A DNA stretch of 64,000 nt from contig NZ_JACJSC010000013.1 of assembly GCF_014697575.1 (NCBI RefSeq), positions 62,001 through 126,000 on the forward strand. Direction: 5' to 3'. A program made the position numbers and the translations under genes. The DNA is from Planktothrix sp. FACHB-1365 (GTDB lineage Bacteria > Cyanobacteriota > Cyanobacteriia > Cyanobacteriales > Microcoleaceae). How positions within the stretch are numbered: position 1 is the stretch's first letter; each line of letters begins with the position of its first letter. The notes beneath the pieces are model-generated. The model saw only the letters and a program-made list of their open reading frames with translations. It did no database searches and was not told the DNA's origin. Below are positions 42,171 through 51,200 of this stretch, in pieces.

Positions 42171-43289
42171 ATGGAATCTAAAATAAATTATGTTTCTCTT
42201 AATGAAATATGTACTATTCAAACAGGTAAAAAAGATGCTAATTATGGAGACAAAGGGGGAGAATACCCTTTTTTTACTTGTGCTGATAAACCTATTTTGA
42301 GTCCAACATATTCATTTGATGGGGAGTCAATAATTCTTCCGGGTAATGGGGCTAATGTTGGAATGGTTTTTTATCATGTTGGTAAATTTGAAGCATATCA
42401 AAGAACTTACGTTTTAAATAACATTAAATGTAATTCAAGATATTTATTTCATCATCTATCTGCTTATTGGAAAAAATTTAATTTATCGAAGCAATTCGGT
42501 TCAGCAACTAATTATATTAGGATGCAAAATTTTTTAGATTATACAATCCCCTTACCCCCGATCGCATCTCAACGTAGAATAGCGGATATATTGGATAAAG
42601 CAGACGAAATTATCAGGAAAAGAAAAGAAGCGATCGCTCTTACCGAACAACTGCAAAAATCCATCTTTCTCGATATGTTCGGCGATCCTGTTATTAATCC
42701 TAAAGGTTGGGAGGTTAAAAGACTAGAAGACGTTACGACAAAAATCACTGATGGAGTTCATGCAAAACCTGAATACACAGCAACGGGTATTCCCTTTATT
42801 TCAGTAAAAGATATTACAACAGGAGAATTACTTTTTGATAATTGTAAATTTATTAGTGAAGAATCTCATTTTAAATATACAAGGAGATATAAACCTGAAT
42901 ATGGAGATATTCTTTATACTAAAGTAGGAGCAACTTATGGAAGACCAGCTTTAGTTAATGTTCAAAAAGAATTTTCAATATATGTTAGTGTTGCTTTATT
43001 AAAACCTAATCGAGAGATTATAAAATCAGAATTTTTGAAAGAAGTTATGGCAACCTCTGCGGTTAAATCCCAAGCAGATAAATCTATCAAAGGAATTGGA
43101 GTTCCAGACTTACATTTGAATATGATAAAAAATTTTTTAATCCCTGTCCCAAGTATATCTATTCAAGATGAATTTATAAAAAAATTCAAAAAAATTAATC
43201 AACAAAAAATCAAACTTGAACTTCATCTACAAGAATCAGAAAATTTATTTAACTCTTTATTGCAAAAAGCATTCAAAGGGGAATTATAG
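42171..43289 (+). CDS. hsdS: type I restriction-modification specificity subunit
   Basis: 372 residues. Two target-recognition domains (~5-125 and ~190-335) alternate with conserved helices; the central LPPIASQRRIADILDKADEIIRKRKEAIALTEQLQKSIFLDMFGDP is a clear HsdS spacer, repeated in weaker form at the C-terminus (IQDEFIKKFKKINQQKIKLE). It sets the bipartite DNA site for HsdM and HsdR. Confidence 0.93.
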   Translation: MESKINYVSLNEICTIQTGKKDANYGDKGGEYPFFTCADKPILSPTYSFDGESIILPGNGANVGMVFYHVGKFEAYQRTYVLNNIKCNSRYLFHHLSAYWKKFNLSKQFGSATNYIRMQNFLDYTIPLPPIASQRRIADILDKADEIIRKRKEAIALTEQLQKSIFLDMFGDPVINPKGWEVKRLEDVTTKITDGVHAKPEYTATGIPFISVKDITTGELLFDNCKFISEESHFKYTRRYKPEYGDILYTKVGATYGRPALVNVQKEFSIYVSVALLKPNREIIKSEFLKEVMATSAVKSQADKSIKGIGVPDLHLNMIKNFLIPVPSISIQDEFIKKFKKINQQKIKLELHLQESENLFNSLLQKAFKGEL

Positions 43290-43379
43290 ATGAATAAAAC
43301 CCAAACAAAAATTATCTGTCAAGGAGAATATATTTATGAATACAAAAAACACCCCATCAGAAAAAGAGGATAAAGCCCG

Positions 43380-43568
43380 ATGGAAAAAGTAATTAAAAAA
43401 ATCAAGATTAAAGAACAAAAAAGTGACTTTAACTATTGGCAACAACAACCATACGAAAAACGATTAGAAGCCTTAGAAGAAATCCGTCAACAATACCATC
43501 AATATAAATATAATAATGCTGAACCCAGACTTCAAAGAATTTATCGAATTAAAACGCCATCTCGATAG
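43380..43568 (+). CDS. small antitoxin-family protein overlapping NTase remnant
   Basis: 62 residues (MEKVIKKIKIKEQKSDFNYWQQQPYEKRLEALEEIRQQY...AEPRLQRIYRI). This is a small cyanobacterial family normally encoded immediately before, and overlapping, a nucleotidyltransferase (AbiEii-like) gene; the pair is thought to be a toxin-antitoxin system. Here the partner is truncated. Confidence 0.6.
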   Translation: MEKVIKKIKIKEQKSDFNYWQQQPYEKRLEALEEIRQQYHQYKYNNAEPRLQRIYRIKTPSR

Positions 43569-43578
43569 AGACAGTTGA
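43516..43578 (+). pseudogene. nucleotidyltransferase N-terminal remnant
   Basis: In the +1 frame, overlapping the previous gene, ATG 43516 encodes MLNPDFKEFIEL then diverges (KRHLDRDS) and stops. The N-terminus matches that of the nucleotidyltransferase partner; the change fits a small deletion that shifts the frame. No catalytic core remains. Confidence 0.5.
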
Positions 43579-43667
43579 GATTTTAGTTGTGCTTCAGTTG
43601 CTCCCAGTGCCCAGTCGCCTATAATTTATGTTATACTATTTATAGCTAAACAATTATTAATAGTAAA

Positions 43668-43925
43668 ATGTCCACAACTATTCCTTTAACTATTAATTTA
43701 CCCCAAGAACTGGTAAATGCTTCAGAAGAACTAATCAAAGCTGGTAAAGTCAAAAATTTCGATGAATTTATCGCTACTGCGGTACAAAATGAACTGCTTA
43801 AAAATAATCTTTCTGGAGATTCTTTGTCTGATGAAGATCCGATTTTTGGTTTAGGGAAAAATCCTGTTAACAGTGGCATAACTGACGCTTCTAATAACTT
43901 AGACAAAACTACTATAAACTTTTAA
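43668..43925 (+). CDS. orphan VapB-like antitoxin
   Basis: 85 residues. An N-terminal ribbon-helix-helix-like segment (TIPLTINLPQELVNASEELIKAGKVKNFDEFIATAVQNELLK) is followed by DPIFGLGKNPVNSGITDASNNLD, a tail typical of cyanobacterial VapB antitoxins. The C-terminus (KTTINF) looks altered, and no toxin follows directly; the next gene is another antitoxin-toxin pair. Confidence 0.65.
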   Translation: MSTTIPLTINLPQELVNASEELIKAGKVKNFDEFIATAVQNELLKNNLSGDSLSDEDPIFGLGKNPVNSGITDASNNLDKTTINF

Positions 43926-43929
43926 AGAC

Positions 43930-44169
43930 ATGAAAAATATCACCATTAAATTATCGCCAGAAATTGCCTTAAAATATCAGCAAATATCTGATCAAGACAA
44001 AGAAAATATAGAAAAACAAATAGAGAATATGATTGATTTAGAGATAGAAAAAATCAAGAAGAAAGCTAGTGATAACCTCAGTAAATTAATGGATCAAGCT
44101 AGTGAAGAAGCTCAAGCCAATGGATTAACTCCTGAAATATTAGAGGAGATACTAAACGAAGATGAATAA
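43930..44169 (+). CDS. antitoxin of PIN pair
   Basis: 79 residues, strongly charged and helical (MKNITIKLSPEIALKYQQISDQDKENIEKQIENMIDLEIEKIKKK). It overlaps the following PIN gene by 8 bp, the usual coupling of antitoxin then toxin. Its family is not certain. Confidence 0.65.
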   Translation: MKNITIKLSPEIALKYQQISDQDKENIEKQIENMIDLEIEKIKKKASDNLSKLMDQASEEAQANGLTPEILEEILNEDE

Positions 44170-44572
44170 ACTTAAAATTGTTTTTGATTGCAATGTTGTA
44201 ATCAGTGCTTTTTTGTTTAAAAATAGTTATCCTCGTTTGGCATTAGAAAAAGCTAAAAAGTATCATATAATTTTAGTTTCAGACTCTATAATTCAAGAAC
44301 TAGAAACAGTGATCAAGAGAAATAAATTTGATCGCTATATTTCTATGAAAATCAGAGAAGAATTATTAAAAGACTTGATAGTAGTAGCTGAACAAATAAA
44401 CCCTAATGAACTCATTACAGATTGTCGAGATCCGAAAGATAATAAGTATTTAGAATTAGCAGTAAGCGGTAAAGCTCAATATATCATCACGGGTGACAAA
44501 GACTTATTAATATTAAACCCTTTCCGAGAAATTAAGATTCTTCAACCCGATGAATTTTTATCTATCACCTAA
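44162..44572 (+). CDS. PIN-domain toxin
   Basis: 136 residues. First Asp in KIVFDCNVVISAFL, Glu in SDSIIQELETVIKR, Asp in DCRDPKDNKYLELAV and the final ITGDKDLLIL give a complete PIN fold of the COG1569 type. It overlaps its antitoxin by 8 bp and ends 15 bp before hsdR. Confidence 0.85.
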   Translation: MNKLKIVFDCNVVISAFLFKNSYPRLALEKAKKYHIILVSDSIIQELETVIKRNKFDRYISMKIREELLKDLIVVAEQINPNELITDCRDPKDNKYLELAVSGKAQYIITGDKDLLILNPFREIKILQPDEFLSIT

Positions 44573-44587
44573 ACCAAAAACATCGCC

Positions 44588-47500
44588 ATGTCATCTAACT
44601 TTGACTTTTTAAAACCCGACTTTCCCGAAATCTACGAAAGTGCCACCCGTGTCGAAACCCTCGCCCTAACCGATAGCCGTGCTTGTTGCTTCTATGCCCG
44701 TTATACCCTTGAGCAAGCCGTTATCTGGCTCTATGATCATGACCCCTATTTAATACTACCCTACGATAATAATTTAGGGGCATTAATCCACGAACAAACA
44801 TTCAAAGATAACCTACCTCCTAACCTTTTCCCCAAAGTTCGCATCATCCACAAAATGGGCAATAATGCCGCCCACAGTAACGAAAAAATCAGTGAAAAAG
44901 ACGCAGATTATATTACTCAAGAATTATTCCATTTTCTCTATTGGCTTTGTCGCTACTACTCCCCCAACGGTAAAAACCTCCCCCAACTCAAATTCATTCC
45001 CCCCTTATTAAGGGGGGTTAGGGGGGATCAAAAAACCCTTGCTCAACTGCAAAAACTAGAGCAAGAATTATCCCAAGCTCAAGAAATAGCAAGAATTGCC
45101 CAAAAAACACAGCAACAAACAGAAGCAGAATATAACCAAATTAAAGCAGAAATTAGTCAACTCAAACAGGCAAATAGTACCGTTAAAGATCACCATGACT
45201 ATAACGAAACTGATACCCGTAAATACTTAATTGATGTATTACTTAAAGAAATGGGTTGGGATTTAACTCAACCCCACTTTACCGAATATGAAATCACCGG
45301 AATGCCCAAAGCCGTTAACCCCACAGGTAAAGGCTATATTGATTATGTATTATGGGATGATAACGGCTTACCCCTGGCTATTATTGAAGCGAAACGTACC
45401 CAAAAAGACGCAAATCTAGGTAAACAACAAGCCCAACTTTATGCTAACTGTTTAGAAAAACAATTTAACCAGCGCCCGATTATTTTCTACAGTAATGGCT
45501 ATCAAACCTATCTCTGGGATGATGGCAACTATCCCCCGCGTCTGGTGGAAGGCTTCTTAAAAAAAGATGAATTACAAAGAATAATTTATCGCCGCCGTCA
45601 CCGAAAACCCCTTGAGATTGTTTTACCCAATCCAGAAATAGCCGGAAGAAGCTACCAACTCGAAGCCCTAAAACGAGTTACCGAAACCTTTAACAAAAAA
45701 GCCCGGAAAGCCTTGCTCGTCATGGCAACAGGCACAGGGAAAACCAGAACCGTGATCGCCCTAATTGATATATTAACTAGAGCCAACTGGATAAAAAGAG
45801 TGTTATTTTTAGCTGACCGTAGCTCTTTAATCACCCAAGCTAAAAGGGCTATCCAGAAACACTTACCCCACGCCACCGCCATAGACTTAACCCAAGAAAA
45901 AGACGTAAGCGGTGCAGATATCATCCTCTCCACCTATCCAACGATGATGAATCGCATCAACAGCGACAACGATATTCCCCCCTTAGTAAGCAGGGCTAGG
46001 GGGGATCAAACCTTAGTAAGCAGGGCTAGGGGGGATCAAAAAAGAGATGAAATTAATCGCCTGTTTGGAGTGGGTTATTTCGACTTAATTATTATAGATG
46101 AAGCCCATCGCAGTATTTACCAAAAATATCAAGCTCTATTTACCTATTTCGATGCTTTATTAATCGGTTTAACCGCCACCCCCCGAAACGAAATTAACCG
46201 AGATACCTACGGCATTTTTGAATTAGAAGCAGGAAATCCCACCTTTGCCTATGAATTACAAGATGCGATCGCCGATGGCTATTTAGTGCCTCCGACGGGT
46301 ATCAATGTACCGTTTAAATTTTTGCGGAGTGGGGTAAAATATGTTGAACTGACCCCCGAAGAAAAATTAGAATATGAGGAAAAATTCTATAATGAAGAAA
46401 CCGGAGAAATCCCCAAGGAAATTAACGTCGCCGCCCTCAATCGTTGGTTATTTAATATTGATACGGTGGATAAAGCTTTAGAAATTCTCATGGATTGGGG
46501 TTTAAAAATTCATCAGGGCGATCGCCTTGGCAAAACGATTATTTTCGCCCGAAATCATCAACACGCCCAATTTATCGAGGAAAGATTTAACTATAATTAT
46601 CCCCAATTTAAAGGTAAATTTGCCCGGATTATCGACAGTCACGATAATTATGCTCAAAGTCTACTCGATGACTTTTCAGAGGCGGAAAAAGATCCCATGA
46701 TAGCAATTTCTGTGGATATGTTAGACACGGGGGTAGATGTGCCAGAAGTGGTGAATTTAATGTTTTTTAAACCCGTTTACTCCGAGGTAAAATTTAATCA
46801 AATGATCGGTAGAGGCACTCGTTTATGCCCTAATTTATTTGGATTTAGCAAGGATAAAACGGAATTTTTAATATTTGATTTATGCGATAATATTGCTTAT
46901 TTTAGTCAAGAAATTACCGAAAAGAAACAATCCCCGACTGAATCATTACAAACTCGACTTTTAAAGGCAAAATTAGAGTTATGGGACTGTTTAAATACCG
47001 CAGAAACGACAACCCTTGGGAATAATCCTCAAAATCGCGTTAAAGAGTCTCAAGCGTCCTATACTGTCGTTAAAAGCAATAATCTCAAGGAAAAAATACT
47101 AGATGAATTATATCAACACGTTGCCAGTATGGAAGACAATAATTTTCTGGTGCGTCGCCATTTAGAAACCGTTTTAATGTTCCGTCAACGGGAAAAATGG
47201 TATAATTTAAACCCAGAGGATCGGCAAGTTATTGTTAATACCCTCATCCCCCTACCCAATACTTTACCTGTAGAAAATCCTCGGATTAAAAACTTTGATT
47301 TGCTGTGTCTAAAAATTCAGTTAGCTATCCTCAAAAATAGCCAAGATTTTGAAAGATTACGGGATCAAGTCCGGGATTTATTAACTTATTTAGAAGCTAA
47401 AAAAACCATTCCTATTGTTAAGGATAAATTGAATTTAATTGAACAAGTCCAGACTGAAATATGGTGGCAAGATGTGACAGTTTATTTAGTAGAAGAAATG

Positions 47501-48112
47501 AGGCTAAATCTGCGGGATTTAATGGTGTTGATTGATCAACAAGATGAAACAATCATCTATACTGATTTTGAGGATGAATTAGGGGAGTTAGAAATCGTAG
47601 ATGTCCCTAACCGTCAAATCGGTTTCAGCCCCTATCAATACCGTAAAAAAGTAGAAAGCTATATCTTAGCCCATCAAGATCATATTGCGATCGCTAAGTT
47701 AAAAAGAAATTTATCTTTAACAAACACTGATTTACAGGAATTAGAAAAGATGTTATTTACCTCAGAAGCAATCGAATCTAAGGATAAATTCGAGTTAGTC
47801 TATGGTCAAAATATTAACCTGAAAAGTTTTATTTTGGAATTGGTAGGTTTAGACAGAAATACTGCTAAACAAGCTTTTAGTAAATATTTGGAAAATAATA
47901 ACCTCAATGCTAATCAAATTCGTTTTATTGAACAAATTATTAACTGGTTAACCCAAAATGGGGTTATGAATCCCTCTCTTTTGTATGAATCCCCTTTTAC
48001 TGATATTCACACCGAAGGATTAGATGGAGTTTTTAACCAGGAGGATGCTAATAATATTGTTACCATCATTTGCTCTTTTGATCAACCGATAGAAACAACC
48101 TACTCTGCTTAA
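44588..48112 (+). CDS. hsdR: type I restriction enzyme endonuclease/helicase subunit
   Basis: 1174 residues. A DUF4145-type domain (~10-115), a helical linker, a PD-(D/E)xK nuclease region (GYIDYVLWDDNGLPLAIIEAKRT, ~250-270), helicase Walker A ATGTGKTRT (~381-389), DEAH (~504-507), and a C-terminal EcoEI-like domain are present. It cuts DNA after translocation with HsdM/HsdS. It carries in-frame insertions derived from dispersed repeats: IPPLLRGVRGDQ at ~137-148 and a tandem LVSRARGDQ pair at ~465-484. The reading frame is otherwise intact. Confidence 0.92.
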   Translation: MSSNFDFLKPDFPEIYESATRVETLALTDSRACCFYARYTLEQAVIWLYDHDPYLILPYDNNLGALIHEQTFKDNLPPNLFPKVRIIHKMGNNAAHSNEKISEKDADYITQELFHFLYWLCRYYSPNGKNLPQLKFIPPLLRGVRGDQKTLAQLQKLEQELSQAQEIARIAQKTQQQTEAEYNQIKAEISQLKQANSTVKDHHDYNETDTRKYLIDVLLKEMGWDLTQPHFTEYEITGMPKAVNPTGKGYIDYVLWDDNGLPLAIIEAKRTQKDANLGKQQAQLYANCLEKQFNQRPIIFYSNGYQTYLWDDGNYPPRLVEGFLKKDELQRIIYRRRHRKPLEIVLPNPEIAGRSYQLEALKRVTETFNKKARKALLVMATGTGKTRTVIALIDILTRANWIKRVLFLADRSSLITQAKRAIQKHLPHATAIDLTQEKDVSGADIILSTYPTMMNRINSDNDIPPLVSRARGDQTLVSRARGDQKRDEINRLFGVGYFDLIIIDEAHRSIYQKYQALFTYFDALLIGLTATPRNEINRDTYGIFELEAGNPTFAYELQDAIADGYLVPPTGINVPFKFLRSGVKYVELTPEEKLEYEEKFYNEETGEIPKEINVAALNRWLFNIDTVDKALEILMDWGLKIHQGDRLGKTIIFARNHQHAQFIEERFNYNYPQFKGKFARIIDSHDNYAQSLLDDFSEAEKDPMIAISVDMLDTGVDVPEVVNLMFFKPVYSEVKFNQMIGRGTRLCPNLFGFSKDKTEFLIFDLCDNIAYFSQEITEKKQSPTESLQTRLLKAKLELWDCLNTAETTTLGNNPQNRVKESQASYTVVKSNNLKEKILDELYQHVASMEDNNFLVRRHLETVLMFRQREKWYNLNPEDRQVIVNTLIPLPNTLPVENPRIKNFDLLCLKIQLAILKNSQDFERLRDQVRDLLTYLEAKKTIPIVKDKLNLIEQVQTEIWWQDVTVYLVEEMRLNLRDLMVLIDQQDETIIYTDFEDELGELEIVDVPNRQIGFSPYQYRKKVESYILAHQDHIAIAKLKRNLSLTNTDLQELEKMLFTSEAIESKDKFELVYGQNINLKSFILELVGLDRNTAKQAFSKYLENNNLNANQIRFIEQIINWLTQNGVMNPSLLYESPFTDIHTEGLDGVFNQEDANNIVTIICSFDQPIETTYSA
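44998..45031. repeat. repeat-derived insertion in hsdR (half element)
   Basis: The CCCCTTATTAAGGGGGGTTA hairpin half of the dispersed element lies in frame in the linker after the DUF4145 domain and is translated as PPLLRGVRGDQ. Confidence 0.7.
45981..46040. repeat. perfect 30-bp tandem duplication in hsdR
   Basis: Two exact 30-bp copies (45981-46010 and 46011-46040) from a GGGGGGATC-type element, in frame and encoding LVSRARGDQ twice. They lie between the helicase motifs, before LFGVGYFDLIIIDEAH. Confidence 0.85.
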
Positions 48113-48227
48113 TTGATTGAAAAAAAATAATTATCTCCATTTTAGCACAAAATTAACCTGTTAAAAAAGCGATCGGCCTTAATTATTAAGAGGAAGGAAA
48201 ATAGTTTTCCCCCCTCTTAATAATTAA

Positions 48228-51200
48228 CTATTTGGGCTGTTGTAGGTAGTTGAGGATTTTATCGAGTTTCTCCTCTAATTTACGGTTAGCATCCTCCAAC
48301 TTAGCAATTTTATCCAACAATTGTTGATTGCTAGAAGTTGCACTCGCCTCCCGCAATTTACGGACATCTTGACCAAAACCCATCAAAGCCGGACGTTCCA
48401 CATAAGTAACCCGGTGTAGCACCCGCCAAGCTTTATTCGGTTTACCTGCTTGAGCTTGACGCAACGCCCGTGCTTCTTCGTCATTGCTTTGCAACCATTC
48501 AGGGTCAACGACATAATTAAAGAAGTCTTGGAAGTTTTGGGTGCTACCTTCGAGATAGAAGCTCATAAACCGATAGCGATCTACTTTTTCCCCAGGTAAA
48601 ATAGGTCGATCCTTATAATCCGTAATCCCTTTAGACTCTAAACCACTTAAATCCACATTCAACTCAAACCCCTTACTCCGCAGTTCCGTTTTACTCATGG
48701 TTTGAGTTAAATTAACCGTTGCTTGAGCAGAGAGTTCTGCATCATGAAAAGAAGCAACAAACTTGCCTTCAACTCCTGAACCCGCATTCATAATAAAAGA
48801 ACCACCAATGGTATGCTCTACCGTATTGGCAAAACTTTGCGCTTCCGTGCGTAATCCACCATCGGCATCCCAAACGTAGGTATTGACGATATTACGCTTA
48901 CCAGAGCGAATTTGGATGCTTTCCATGCGTTTCTGCCAACCCGCAAAACTTTCAGTAGCTTGTACCCGTTTCTCTTGGTCACCAATTTTGCTTTGGATTT
49001 CCGCTTGTTTCTGCTGGGTAGCAATTTGTTGCTCCTTGGTTTTAGCGGCTGCTTCATCCTTTTGTTTCTGGAGTTTTGCTTCCTCAGCTTTTTTCTTTTC
49101 TTCCTCAGTCATGGTGCTGCTGGGTTTGTCTTCTTCTCGTTGTACCCCAATTGTGCTGGGTGCCGGGCCACTGTCGATATTCCGATCCAAAGAAGTTTCA
49201 TCGACTAAACGCACATCAAAGTTAGAGAAGTAAGATTCCCGTCGCTTGTCTTCAGCTTCAATCTGGCGTTTGAGGTCGTAAGCTTCTTGTAGGCGATAGT
49301 AACTGGCGGGATAGAGAGAACCATACTGCGATCGCATTTCTGGAACGTGCTTAAAGAAGCGATCGCTCGTGGCACTGCTACCTGTGAGCCCATCTAAGCT
49401 CCCATTCATCGTGTAAGCCGGATTCATCAAAAAGGTGATGGTGTTGACATCAGGAGGAATGCCATCCACAGGCAATACTTCATAGCCGACCATTTTGCCA
49501 CTGCGGGCAAGACGAGTGACAAAAACATCCGCGATGGCTGAAACCACTAAGGCATAACCGATGTTTTTAGGAATAAAACGAGTCCCTAAATGAGGAAATT
49601 TAGGAGTAACTTCTGGTGTTCCTCGTAGTTCTAGTTTATCGGTCATGCTCAGAGAGGAACTGGAAGTAATACTGCTTTCATTTTGGAATTGGTAGCTGAA
49701 GTCAAAGTTGCTTTTGTAACCCGAATGCCATGCCGCTAGTACATAGCTGATATTGTCAGTACCACCACTGATTTCTCCTTCTGTACCAACAAAGGTTTCC
49801 AATGTTCCTCCTAACCCCGAATCTTGCGATCGCGTCCAGTTAAATTCCACATCTTCCGACATGGTTAACTCCACAGAGGTAGCCCCATTATAATCATCTT
49901 CGAGGGTTAAATTTTCAGTGGGGACAGGAGGTGGCCCTTCAATATACCCCAAGAGAGTAGGAGCAAATTGAGCATTACCAATCCATTTTAATTGCAAAGC
50001 CTCCACTCGTTTATCTGGGAGTAATGTGACTCCATTGGTTGAGGGATAAGCAAAGAAACGGCGCATCATCGCTACTTTCCGTTTCGTATTGGAATCAAAG
50101 GAAACATTACTATACTCATTACAAAGGAGGGCATTCGGAGCAATGGGTAAGTTGTTGTTTTCAACCAGCATCGCTTCATTGACAGTACCGTAATTGTTTC
50201 CTGCTAAGTCTAAGACTTTTTGTACAGAACCTTCGGACTGAGTTTGATTGAGCGGATAGTAAGCCACTAAATTGGCTTCTTTTCCACTGAGACGCTGATA
50301 CATATCCCCTTGAATTTCGGCTTGAGTACGGGCTTTATTCCAAATGCGGACATCAGCGACTTGACCTGGGAACAAAAAGTTCGGACTACTGGCTTCTGTA
50401 GCTCCAGCACCAATACGCAAAGGACTGCTTTGATTGGGAGTATAAGTACAAGTCAAAGTTCCAGAGAGAACACCATCAACGTAAAGCCTGAGTGTCTTGC
50501 CATCATAAGTACCCGCAATGTGAGTCCATGTATTCAGAACTACATCTGGTCCGGTAACGGATGACCAATCAGTTCCATTGCCGACCCAAAAGTCCCATTT
50601 GCCTTTCTCTGTTGCATAGAACATGTACCCTGATGCTGGACTCGTGCCACGAGAGGTCAGTGGAGAACGATAAAGTTGTTGTCCCCCCTTAACTTTTACC
50701 CAACAGGAGACAGTAAACTGGTCACTGGGATTTAGCGATTGAGCATAGGGAATCGCCACATAATCATTTACTCCATCAAACTGCATCACCGTATTCCCCG
50801 GATTCCCAATAGGAGCAGTACATCCCCACCACATTGCACCGGAAACCTTACCATTCTTCCCTTGTCCCGATTGATCTCGAATAACCTCTCCCGTTGCCTC
50901 ATTAAAGGGATAATAGGCTAATAAACCGGGTTCATTACCACTGAGTAAGGTTTTGCTGTTGACGGCAATTTCTTCATTACTCAGGGCAACTCCCCAGATA
51001 CGAACTTCCGCCACTTTCCCAAAAATAGGCTCCCCGTTTGGATAATTGCCAATGGTATAAACATCAGTAGACACTTTCAGACTAGCTTTGTTAATATCCT
51101 CAAGTTTTTGCTTGAGAGTAGCATCATTGGGGGCTTTCGCGAGACTTGCTTGTGCATCTGCTAAGGCTTTAGTTCTGGTATCACCGACAGCCTTACCATC

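Noticed and set aside
43290-43379. Tiny frames after hsdS (MNKTQTKIICQGEYIYEYKKH...)
   Set aside because: Only 18-27 codons, two overlapping frames, no family; could be remnants but cannot be supported.
48818-49233. Short ORFs antisense or out of frame in the LamG gene
   Set aside because: They come from its Lys/Glu/Gln-rich coiled-coil region and have no independent support.
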